Shown here in pieces: positions 13,608 through 20,717 of a stretch of DNA of 20,717 bases. Under the pieces are notes generated by a model, which was not told where the DNA came from, ran no database searches, and saw nothing but the letters and a program-made list of their open reading frames with translations. The position numbers were made by a program, and so were the translations under genes. Source of the stretch: an uncultured Gemmatimonadota bacterium. GTDB lineage: Bacteria > Gemmatimonadota > Gemmatimonadetes > Gemmatimonadales > GWC2-71-9. Position 1 is the stretch's first letter. Every line of letters begins with the position of its first letter. Location of the stretch: positions 1 through 20,717 of the forward strand of contig CALGOK010000050.1 in the NCBI GenBank assembly GCA_937961295.1, read 5' to 3'.

Positions 13608-15166
13608 GCGGCAAGGGCTCGTACCTGGTCGGTGCCGGGATCCTGCTGAGCCGGATCGCCGGCCTGGTCCGCCAGCGCGCGCTCACCCATTTCCTCGGCC
13701 AGGGCGACGTCGCCGACGCGCTCTTCGCCGCGTTCCGGATTCCCAACTTCCTCCAGAACCTGTTCGGCGAGGGCGCGCTCTCGGCCTCGTTCATCCCGGT
13801 CTACGCGCGCCAGCTCGGCGAGGAACGCGAGGCCGATGCCCGCCGACTGGCGGGCGCCGTCGTGGCCCTCCTGTCGCTGGTGGTGGCGATCGTCGTCGCC
13901 CTCGGCGTGCTGCTCGCGCCGCTGCTGGTGTCGGTGCTGGTGCCCGGATGGCCGGCCGACAAGCAGGCGCTTACCACCACGCTGGTGCGGATCGTCTTCC
14001 CTGGCGTCGGGCTCCTGGTGCTCTCGGCGTGGTGCCTCGGCGTGCTCAATGCCCACCGACGGTTCCTCGTCTCGTACGCAGCCCCCGTGATCTGGAACGC
14101 GGCCATCATCGCCGCGATCGTCGTGGCGCCGCGCGGGCTCGAGAGCCTCGTCACCTGGACCGCCTGGGGCTCGGTGGCCGGCGCGCTGCTGCAGGTGCTG
14201 GTGCAGTGGCCCATGGTGGTGCAGGTGGGCGGGACCATCCTCCCGGGAACGTGGCGCGGGGTCGAGGGGGTGGCGACGGTGTTCCGCACCTTCATTCCGG
14301 CTGTCGTGTCGCGCGGCGCGGCCCAGATCGCCGGGTTCATCGACCTCGCGATCGCCGGCTTCCTCCCGGCCGGCGCCGTCGCCGCGATGACCAACGCGCA
14401 GGTGATCTACACGCTGCCGGTGTCGCTGTTCGGGATGGCGGTGAGTGCCGCCGAGCTGCCGGAGATGGCCCGTGAGCGCGGCGACGCCGAGTCGGTCGCG
14501 TCCGCCCTGCGCGTGCGCCTCGATGCCGCGACCCAGCGGCTGGCGTACTACATCGTGCCGTCGGCGATGGCGCTGCTTGCCATCGGCGGCGTGCTGGCCG
14601 CGGCGATCTACCAGAGCGGGCGGTACACCGCCGACGACGCCCGCTACGTGTGGTTGATCCTCGCCGGGAGCGCGTTCGGCCTGCTCGCCGCGACGCTCGG
14701 ACGGCTGTATGCCTCGGCGTTCTACGCGCTGCACGACGCGGTCACGCCGCTCCGGGCCGGCCTGCTGCGCATCGGCCTCACGGCCAGTGTCGGTGCGTTC
14801 GCGGCGCTGGTGCTGCCGGACCTCCTCGGACTGCCGCGCGCCTGGGGTGCCGCAGGCCTGACGCTCGCGGGCGGGCTGGCGGGGTGGGTGGAGTTCGTGG
14901 TGCTGCGCCGGGCGCTCTGCCGACGACTGGGACGCTTCGCGCTGCCGTTCCCGGAGCTGGCCAAGCTCTGGGGCGCGGCGCTGGCCGCGGGCGGCATCGC
15001 CACGGTCGCGCGCATCGTGACCGATGGACTGGCACCGCTGCCGCAGGCGGCGCTGGTGTTCCCCGCGTTCGGGCTCAGCTACCTCACCATCGCGTGGTGG
15101 CTCGACGTGCCGGAGCCGGCGGTGATCGTTCGCCGCTGGTGGCGGAGGTCGACGGGGGCGCGATGA
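13604..15166 (+). CDS. murJ: MurJ, lipid II flippase
   Basis: MurJ (MOP superfamily, MviN) flips the peptidoglycan precursor lipid II across the inner membrane. The 520-residue length and about 14 hydrophobic helices fit. The N-terminal signature is clear: LLSRIAGLVRQRAL, DALFAAFRIPNF and LFGEGALSASFIPVY. R17, R23 and D38 correspond to E. coli R18, R24 and D39 in the cavity, but the E. coli R52 position is glutamine (Q51). The GTG start overlaps the small-protein TGA (13604-13607), and the stop overlaps the uvrC ATG. The frame is open far upstream through bshC, but those residues are not hydrophobic and do not belong. Confidence 0.95.
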   Translation: MSGKGSYLVGAGILLSRIAGLVRQRALTHFLGQGDVADALFAAFRIPNFLQNLFGEGALSASFIPVYARQLGEEREADARRLAGAVVALLSLVVAIVVALGVLLAPLLVSVLVPGWPADKQALTTTLVRIVFPGVGLLVLSAWCLGVLNAHRRFLVSYAAPVIWNAAIIAAIVVAPRGLESLVTWTAWGSVAGALLQVLVQWPMVVQVGGTILPGTWRGVEGVATVFRTFIPAVVSRGAAQIAGFIDLAIAGFLPAGAVAAMTNAQVIYTLPVSLFGMAVSAAELPEMARERGDAESVASALRVRLDAATQRLAYYIVPSAMALLAIGGVLAAAIYQSGRYTADDARYVWLILAGSAFGLLAATLGRLYASAFYALHDAVTPLRAGLLRIGLTASVGAFAALVLPDLLGLPRAWGAAGLTLAGGLAGWVEFVVLRRALCRRLGRFALPFPELAKLWGAALAAGGIATVARIVTDGLAPLPQAALVFPAFGLSYLTIAWWLDVPEPAVIVRRWWRRSTGAR

Positions 15167-16968
15167 ACGCCGAGCTGGAGCGCAAGCTGGAGACGCTGCC
15201 GGACGGACCGGGGGTGTACCTCTGGAAGGACGCCGCCGGGGAAGTGCTCTACGTCGGCAAGGCGAAGAACCTGCGCAGCCGGGTGCGGCAGTACTTCGCG
15301 CCGGATCGCGAGAAGTCGCTCGCCCGCGACCAGCTGGTCGCGCGGATTGCCGATGTCGACACCATCGTGGTGCCCGACGAGGCGCAGTCGTTGCTGCTCG
15401 AGAACAACCTCATCAAGGAGTACCAGCCGCGCTTCAACGTGCGGCTCAAGGACGACAAGAGCTACCCCTCGATCGCCGTGACGATGGCGGAGCCGTTCCC
15501 GCGGGTCTTCGCCACCCGGCGCCGGGACATCGCTGGCGCCCGGTACTTCGGCCCCTATACCGACGTGTCGGACATGCGGCGCACCCTGGGGCTGGTCCGC
15601 CGGATGTTCACCGTCCGCTCCTGCCTCGACGACATCCCGCGCGAGCGCCGTGATCGGCCGTGCCTCGACTACCACATCGGTCGCTGCCTCGCGCCGTGCG
15701 TGGGGTGGCAGGACCGCGCCTCATACCGCGCCATGATCGACGAGGTGCTGGAGTTCCTGGCCGGGCGCACGGTGGACCTCAAGGCGCGGATCCGCGCCAT
15801 GATGCAGGCCGCCAGCGAGCGCGAGGACTTCGAGCGCGCCCGCGACCTGCGCGACACGCTCAAGTGGCTGGAGCAGGTCGAGCGCCCGCCGGCGGTGGAG
15901 GTGATCGGCACCGGCGATGCGGACGTCATCGGCTACGCCCGCGACGGTGACGACGCCGTCGCCGTGCTGATGCGGATCCGCGACGGCCGGGTGATCGGCC
16001 GCGAGCACCGCTTCCTCGAGTGCGGCGAGGGCGACGCCGACCCCGACATCCTCAGCACCTGGCTGGTGGGTGCGTACCGCACCCTCGAGGGGCGGGCGTG
16101 GCGGCTGGTGCTGCCGTTCGCGCCCGGCGACCTCGCCGCGATCGAGGCGCTGTTCGAGGGCGCCAAGGTGTCCGTGCCGCAGCGCGGCACCGCGGCACGC
16201 TGGCTGGAGCTCGCCGACCAGAACGCCCGCCACCTGCTCGAGTCGCTGCGGATGGAGTCGTTCGAGACCGCCGAGCGGGCCGAGGACCCGGTCTACGCGC
16301 TCGGGCGCGAGCTCGGGCTCACCAGCGTGCCGCGGACGATGATCTGCATCGACATCTCCACCTCGCAGGGCCGCGACACGGTGGGCTCGCTGGTCGCGTT
16401 CGAGGCGGGCCGACCACGCAAGGCCGACTACCGCCGCTTCCGCATCAAGGGCGTTGGCCAGCAGGACGATTACGCCGCGATCCACGAAGTGGTGACCCGC
16501 TACTTCCGTCGCCGCCTCGACGAGGACGCCCCGCTTCCCGACCTGGTGGTGATCGACGGCGGCAAGGGCCAGCTCGGCGCGGCGCGCGACGCCATGCGGG
16601 CGCTCGGCGTGGAGCGCATCGCGACGATTTCCCTCGCCAAGCGCGACGAGGAGGTCTACCTTCCGGGGCGTGATGCGCCGCTCAGGCTGCCGCGCCGCTC
16701 GAGTGCGCTTCGGCTGCTGCAACGCGCCCGTGACGAGGCGCATCGCTATGGCGTCGCCTACAATCGCAAGCGGCGGACCGCCCGGACCGTCACGTCCGCG
16801 CTGCTCGACATTCCCGGCGTCGGCCCCGCGCGGCGCACCGCGCTCCTGCAGGCCTTCGGTTCGCTGGCGGGCGTGCGAGCGGCCTCGGTGACCGACATCG
16901 CGGCGCTCCCCGGATTCTCCTCCACGCTCGCCGAGCGCGTCCTCGATCACGTGCGTCGCCACAGTTAG
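15163..16968 (+). CDS. uvrC: UvrC, excinuclease ABC subunit C
   Basis: UvrC cuts the damaged strand on both sides of a lesion after UvrAB recognition. The 601-residue protein shows all domains in order. The GIY-YIG nuclease (about 15-95) has Y19, YVGKAKNLRSR (30-40) and E/N in LLLEN and RFNVRLKDD. A four-cysteine cluster (C154, C167, C175, C179) is the proposed iron-sulfur site. The UVR motif, EDFERARDLRD, lies near 225. The RNase H-like nuclease has D397 (CIDIS), D465 (VIDGGKGQ) and H527 (EAHRYG). Two helix-hairpin-helix motifs (IPGVGPARR, LPGFSSTLA) end the protein. ATG 15163 overlaps the murJ TGA; the TAG at 16966 lies within the thrC Shine-Dalgarno. Confidence 0.96.
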   Translation: MNAELERKLETLPDGPGVYLWKDAAGEVLYVGKAKNLRSRVRQYFAPDREKSLARDQLVARIADVDTIVVPDEAQSLLLENNLIKEYQPRFNVRLKDDKSYPSIAVTMAEPFPRVFATRRRDIAGARYFGPYTDVSDMRRTLGLVRRMFTVRSCLDDIPRERRDRPCLDYHIGRCLAPCVGWQDRASYRAMIDEVLEFLAGRTVDLKARIRAMMQAASEREDFERARDLRDTLKWLEQVERPPAVEVIGTGDADVIGYARDGDDAVAVLMRIRDGRVIGREHRFLECGEGDADPDILSTWLVGAYRTLEGRAWRLVLPFAPGDLAAIEALFEGAKVSVPQRGTAARWLELADQNARHLLESLRMESFETAERAEDPVYALGRELGLTSVPRTMICIDISTSQGRDTVGSLVAFEAGRPRKADYRRFRIKGVGQQDDYAAIHEVVTRYFRRRLDEDAPLPDLVVIDGGKGQLGAARDAMRALGVERIATISLAKRDEEVYLPGRDAPLRLPRRSSALRLLQRARDEAHRYGVAYNRKRRTARTVTSALLDIPGVGPARRTALLQAFGSLAGVRAASVTDIAALPGFSSTLAERVLDHVRRHS

Positions 16969-16974
16969 GGAACC

Positions 16975-18147
16975 ATGGACTGGCATCTCGAGTGCAGCGG
17001 CTGCGGCAAGAACTATCCCCCGGACGGCCTCCGCGGCGTGTGCCCTGAATGCGGCCGCCCGTTCCTTGTGCGCTATCCGCTCCGCTCGCACGGCATGAAG
17101 GAGCGCGCCGAGGTGCGCCGCGGCAGCGGCATGTGGCGCTACCGCACCTTCCTGCCGCTCGAGGCCGACGAGGAACCGATCACCCTGGGCGAGGGCGACA
17201 CGCCGCTGCTCGAGGTGCCGCGGCTCGCCTCTGCCCTCAACCTCGGCGACGCCTGGGTCAAGGACGAGGCCGCCAACCCCACCGGGTCGTTCAAGTCGCG
17301 CGGCCTGAGCGCGGCGGTGACCCGCGCCGTCCGTGCCGGGGCCGAGCGCTTCACGCTGCCGACCGCCGGCAACGCCGGCGTGGCCGCCGCGGCCTATGGT
17401 GCCCGCGCCGGGGTGCCGGTGCGGGTGTACGCGCCGCGCACCACCCCCACCACCATCCTGTCGCAGATCGAGGCCTTTGGCGGCGACCTGGTGCTGCTCG
17501 ACGGCCACATCGGCGACTGCGGCAAGGCCTCGCGCGAGCACGCGGCGCAGACCGGGGCGGTCGACCTGAGCACGTTGCGCGAGCCGTACCGCATCGAGGG
17601 AAAGAAGACCCTCGCACTCGAGATCGCGATGCAATCCAACTGGGTGCTGCCACAGGCGATCGTCTATCCCACAGGCGGCGGCACCGGCCTCATCGGGATG
17701 TGGAAGGGGTTCCAGGAGCTCGAGGCGGCGGGCTGGGTCACCGGCCCGTTGCCGCGGATGTACAGCGTGCAGGCGGAGGGATGCGCACCGATCGTGCGCG
17801 CGTGGGAGGCCGGGGAAGCGACCGCCGAGCCGTGGGCGAATCCCGCCACCGCAGCGAGCGGCCTTCGGGTTCCCGGGCCGCTCGGCGACGCGCTGATCCT
17901 CTCGGCAGTGCGCCTGAGCGGCGGCAGTGCGGTGGCGGTGACCGAGGAGACGCTGCTCGACCTCGCGGCGTTCGCCACCCGCGAGGAGGGGATCGACTTC
18001 TCGCCCGAGGGCGGGGCGGCGATCGCCGGCGCGCTGGCGCGCCGGCAGCTCGGCGCCATCGGGCCCGACGACCGGGTGATCGTCTTCAACACCGGCGCGG
18101 GGTGGCTGTACCGAAATCCCACCGAATTGCTTGAGACGGAGCGCTGA
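16975..18147 (+). CDS. thrC: Threonine synthase (PLP enzyme with N-terminal zinc ribbon)
   Basis: Threonine synthase converts O-phosphohomoserine to threonine with pyridoxal phosphate. The 390-residue protein begins with a rubredoxin-like zinc ribbon (C7, C10, C23, C26). A fold-type II PLP domain follows: GEGDTPL, K107 in NPTGSFKSRG as the PLP Schiff-base lysine, TAGNAG as the substrate loop and TGGGTGLIGM as the phosphate-binding loop. This is the short archaeal and plant-like class rather than the E. coli type. AGGG at 16967-16970 sits four bases before ATG 16975 and overlaps the uvrC stop. Related PLP enzymes exist (cysteate synthase, for example), so the substrate is inferred. Seventeen bases separate it from larC. 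Confidence 0.9.
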   Translation: MDWHLECSGCGKNYPPDGLRGVCPECGRPFLVRYPLRSHGMKERAEVRRGSGMWRYRTFLPLEADEEPITLGEGDTPLLEVPRLASALNLGDAWVKDEAANPTGSFKSRGLSAAVTRAVRAGAERFTLPTAGNAGVAAAAYGARAGVPVRVYAPRTTPTTILSQIEAFGGDLVLLDGHIGDCGKASREHAAQTGAVDLSTLREPYRIEGKKTLALEIAMQSNWVLPQAIVYPTGGGTGLIGMWKGFQELEAAGWVTGPLPRMYSVQAEGCAPIVRAWEAGEATAEPWANPATAASGLRVPGPLGDALILSAVRLSGGSAVAVTEETLLDLAAFATREEGIDFSPEGGAAIAGALARRQLGAIGPDDRVIVFNTGAGWLYRNPTELLETER

Positions 18148-18164
18148 GGGATATTTCAGGGCTG

Positions 18165-19403
18165 ATGTCTGCCCAGACCTCCCTCGCCATCATCGACCCT
18201 GCCGCGGGGGCCTCCGGGGACATGTTCCTCGGAGCACTGGTGGCCTGCGGCGCCCCGACGGAATGGCTCCTCGGACTGCCTGCGCGGCTGGGGTTGGCGG
18301 ACGACGTTACGATCGAGATCGAGCCGGTCCGCCGGGCCACGATCGCCGCCACCAAGGTCACGGTCCGGGTGCGTGGGGAGGCCGAGCAGCCGGGTGTCCG
18401 GGATCACCACCACCACGGTCCCCACCGCCACGTGGCGGAGCTGATCCGGCGGGTCGAGGCGGCCCCCCTCTCGGAGGGGGTCCGGCAGCGCTCGGTGGCG
18501 GTCTTCCGGCTCCTGGCCGAGGCGGAGGGTCGCGTGCATGGCAAGGCCCCCGAAGTCGTCTCCTTGCACGAGGTTGGGGCGTGGGACGCCCTCATCGACG
18601 TGGTCGGCACGGTGGAGGGCTTCGAGCGCCTCGGCATCGCGGCGATCCACCACCGGCCGCTGCCCATGGGCACCGGCTGGGTGCAGGGTGCCCACGGCCA
18701 TATGGCGATCCCGGCGCCAGCCACCGCGATCCTCCTCGAGGGGCTCGAGGTGACCAGCGGTGGGCCAGTAGAGGGCGAGGCGGTCACCCCCACGGGGGCG
18801 GCCCTTCTCAGGGTCCTCTCCGCGGGGCCGCCCCCGACCCGCTGGCGCCCGGTGGCGCAGGGCTGGGGAGCCGGGACGAGGGATCCCCGGCACTACGCCA
18901 ACGCGCTGCGGCTGTTCGTGGCGGTGCCGGTGGCCGAGGCGGCGGAGATCGAGGTGCTGGCGGCCGACCTGGATGACCTGGTTCCCGAGTACCTTGAACC
19001 GCTGCGCGAGGCGCTGGTCGAGGCCGGGGCGGTGGATGTGCAGATCTGGGCGACCCAGATGAAGAAGGGGCGCAGCGGGGTGCGGGTCGAGGCCCAGTGC
19101 CCCGCCGAGGCGGCGGGTCGGGTGGAGGAGGCTTTCTTCCGCCACAGCACCACTGCCGGGGTGCGCCGGATGCGAGCCAGCCGGACGGTGCTGGGCCGCC
19201 ACGTGATCGAGGTGCCGCTCGAGGGCGGCACGGTACGGGTGAAGGTGCTGGACGGGCCGGACGGCCCGCGCTACAAGCCGGAATTCGACGATGTCACCGC
19301 GATTGCCCGTCGAACACAGCTCCCTGCGCTTGCGGTGGCGCAGCGGGCACACGAACTCGCCCGGGCGATGGCCGCGGCGGGTCGCAACGAGGAGCAGCAA
19401 TGA
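18165..19403 (+). CDS. larC: LarC, nickel-pincer cofactor biosynthesis protein (DUF111)
   Basis: LarC inserts nickel, in a CTP-dependent cyclometalation, into the pyridinium dithio acid made by LarB and LarE, giving the nickel-pincer cofactor of lactate racemase and related epimerases. The 412-residue protein carries DPAAGASGDMFLGAL at the N-terminus, then a His-rich loop (D80 to V90, six histidines), HEVGAWDALIDVVG and GWGAGTRD. The C-terminal half has LAADLDDLVPEYL and MKKGRSG. In Lactobacillus plantarum larC is made by programmed frameshifting from larC1 and larC2; here one uninterrupted frame covers both halves. LarA, LarB and LarE are not in the window. AGGG at 18158-18161 lies just before the ATG. 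The TGA overlaps the ATG of the TPR gene. Confidence 0.93.
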   Translation: MSAQTSLAIIDPAAGASGDMFLGALVACGAPTEWLLGLPARLGLADDVTIEIEPVRRATIAATKVTVRVRGEAEQPGVRDHHHHGPHRHVAELIRRVEAAPLSEGVRQRSVAVFRLLAEAEGRVHGKAPEVVSLHEVGAWDALIDVVGTVEGFERLGIAAIHHRPLPMGTGWVQGAHGHMAIPAPATAILLEGLEVTSGGPVEGEAVTPTGAALLRVLSAGPPPTRWRPVAQGWGAGTRDPRHYANALRLFVAVPVAEAAEIEVLAADLDDLVPEYLEPLREALVEAGAVDVQIWATQMKKGRSGVRVEAQCPAEAAGRVEEAFFRHSTTAGVRRMRASRTVLGRHVIEVPLEGGTVRVKVLDGPDGPRYKPEFDDVTAIARRTQLPALAVAQRAHELARAMAAAGRNEEQQ

Positions 19404-20717
19404 GGACGACCGGAATCCTGGTACTGACGGGTCTCATGTTCGTGGGATCCCAGGCCGCCTCCGCCCAGGAGCGGGTGGTGCGCGTCGCGAAGGCGATGCC
19501 GACCCGCTACGTGGAGCCGGCGTGCGACCTGAAGTACGGGCACTTCCTTGTCTCCAGCGCGGCGACCTACCTGAAGAGCGGCACCGAGGTGGCGGATCCC
19601 GTGAAGACGGAAGACATCCTGAACAACGCCGTCAGCACGGCGAGCCGCGCCATCGTCGAGGCCGACCAGGGCGAGAACGGCGCGGCGTGGTACTACATGG
19701 GCCGCGCCTACCTGCAGATGGGCGACATCCGCGGCGCCGACTCGGCGTTCACCAGGGCGGCGCGCTTCGCCCCGGACTGCGCCGAGGACATCACGTCGTG
19801 GCGCCAGCGGGCCTGGCTGCCGCTGATGAACCCGGCCACCGAGTTCGTCCGTGACGGCAACGCCGATTCGGCGATGGCGCTGTTCCGGATGGCGTCGATC
19901 ATCTCGCGCTCGATGCCGCAGGGCTACTACAACATGGGCGTGCTGTTCGCCAACACCGGCCAGACCGACAGCGCGATCGCGTACTTCCGCACCGCGCAGG
20001 GGCTGGCGGCGGCCGACGTGAAGATGTTCCAGCGCGACCGCAATGCCGCCACCTACAACCTCGCGGCCATGCTGCAGCGCAACGGCGACCACGAGCAGGC
20101 GGCCGTCGAGCTGGCCAAGTACGTGGAGTGGGATCCGAACGACATCGATGCCAAGCGCGCTCTGGCCACCTCGCTCCGCGCGATCGGCAAGGCCGACGAG
20201 GCTGCGGCGATCGACCGCGAGGTGCTCGCGGCGGCGCAGGCCAGCGGCGACATGTCCACCGGCGACATGATGAGCATGGGCATCACGTTCTTCAACGACA
20301 AGAAGTACGAGGAGGCGGCCGACGCCTTCCGACAGGTGCTCGCCAAGGAGCCGTGGAGCCGCGACGCCCGGTTCAACCTGGCCAACACCTACTACGCCCT
20401 CGGACAGGGCGAGGAGCTGGTGGCCGCGGCGACCGAGCTGCTGGCGCAGGATCCGCTCAGCGAGGACGCCCGCAAGCTGCTCGCGCAGGGCTATCGCAGC
20501 GTGGCCGACACCGCCAAGCTGATCGCGACGGTCACCGAGCTGCTGGCGATGCCGACGACCGTGAACATCACGGCGTTCAGCGGCACGGCGTCGGGTGCGG
20601 CCCTGGGCGGCGTGGCGGGCGGCAAGCAGGCCGAGCGGGACGGCGCCGAGATCGCGCCGACGCCCAAGACCTCGGCGGTGGAGGTCCGGCGCGCCGAGGG
20701 CGGCGCGGGGGCGACGG
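19400..20717 (+). CDS. Secreted TPR-repeat protein (3' truncated by window end)
   Basis: This frame is open from ATG 19400 to the window edge, giving at least 439 residues with no stop. A signal peptide (about 1-22, cleaving in ASAQE) directs the protein to the periplasm; there is no lipobox cysteine. Tetratricopeptide-like helix pairs are visible at about 93-127, 173-207, 216-250, 290-322 and 324-357, for example YYMGRAYLQMGD and YYNMGVLFANTGQTDSAIAY. From about 385 a Gly/Ala-rich segment with VNITAFSGTA may begin a separate beta-type domain. TPR proteins act as scaffolds, so no specific function can be given. ATG 19400 overlaps the larC TGA. Confidence 0.85.
   Translation, partial: MRTTGILVLTGLMFVGSQAASAQERVVRVAKAMPTRYVEPACDLKYGHFLVSSAATYLKSGTEVADPVKTEDILNNAVSTASRAIVEADQGENGAAWYYMGRAYLQMGDIRGADSAFTRAARFAPDCAEDITSWRQRAWLPLMNPATEFVRDGNADSAMALFRMASIISRSMPQGYYNMGVLFANTGQTDSAIAYFRTAQGLAAADVKMFQRDRNAATYNLAAMLQRNGDHEQAAVELAKYVEWDPNDIDAKRALATSLRAIGKADEAAAIDREVLAAAQASGDMSTGDMMSMGITFFNDKKYEEAADAFRQVLAKEPWSRDARFNLANTYYALGQGEELVAAATELLAQDPLSEDARKLLAQGYRSVADTAKLIATVTELLAMPTTVNITAFSGTASGAALGGVAGGKQAERDGAEIAPTPKTSAVEVRRAEGGAGAT

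Noticed and set aside
11686..13794. A 702-codon minus-strand frame opposite rlmH, bshC and murJ
   Set aside because: It is a shadow of confirmed genes with no recognisable domain and no ribosome binding site in a sensible context.
13604..15166. Possible O-antigen flippase (Wzx) rather than MurJ
   Set aside because: The SRIAGLVR, FRIPNF and LFGEGALSASFIPVY signatures are specific to MurJ/MviN, and no O-antigen genes are nearby.
15721..17634. A 637-codon minus-strand frame opposite uvrC and thrC
   Set aside because: Its composition is that of an antisense shadow (His/Arg/Gly/Ala), and both sense genes have full catalytic motifs.

Overview
The window is a GC-rich (very roughly 70 percent G+C), tightly packed bacterial segment in which every recognised gene lies on the + strand. 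Gene content points to a Gram-negative bacterium with lipopolysaccharide. A GC-rich genome with an LpxC-FabZ fusion, a bacillithiol-type BshC and intergenic repeats of the CHPERSEGSA type suggests Gemmatimonadota or a close relative. That placement is inference from gene content; no phylogeny was run.

Region 1 (1-9960) is an outer-membrane and lipid A block. After the last codons of an unidentified gene come bamA (barrel assembly), an ompH/skp-type periplasmic chaperone, lpxD, a fused lpxC-fabZ, lpxA, a Gfo/Idh-type oxidoreductase, lpxB, a DUF374 acyltransferase-like gene and lpxK. Together they cover outer-membrane protein insertion and the Raetz pathway from UDP-GlcNAc to the 4'-phosphorylated disaccharide. 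The UDP-diacylglucosamine pyrophosphatase (LpxH, LpxI or LpxG) is not here, and neither is a Kdo transferase. The oxidoreductase between lpxA and lpxB may supply a 3-amino sugar nucleotide (GnnA-like), and the DUF374 protein may be a late lipid A acyltransferase (LpxJ-like). Both are hypotheses.

Region 2 (9961-16968) holds glutamate dehydrogenase, rlmH (23S rRNA methyltransferase), bshC, a 95-residue membrane-anchored leucine-zipper protein, murJ (lipid II flippase) and uvrC (nucleotide excision repair).

Region 3 (16969-20717) holds a zinc-ribbon threonine synthase, an uninterrupted larC (nickel-pincer cofactor synthesis) and a secreted TPR protein that runs off the window.

The organisation is extremely compact. 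Most junctions are 4-base NTGA overlaps of stop and start, which implies translational coupling over almost the whole window. Two of these overlaps (upstream gene/bamA and ompH/lpxD) leave CTG as the only sensible start codon. The only gap with visible structure is 2474-2570, which holds hairpin-forming repeats. There are no stretches over 300 bases without a gene. I saw no tRNA, rRNA, CRISPR array, insertion sequence or clear promoter. Most of the window is conserved housekeeping and envelope biogenesis; I do not see a wholly new defence or mobile system.
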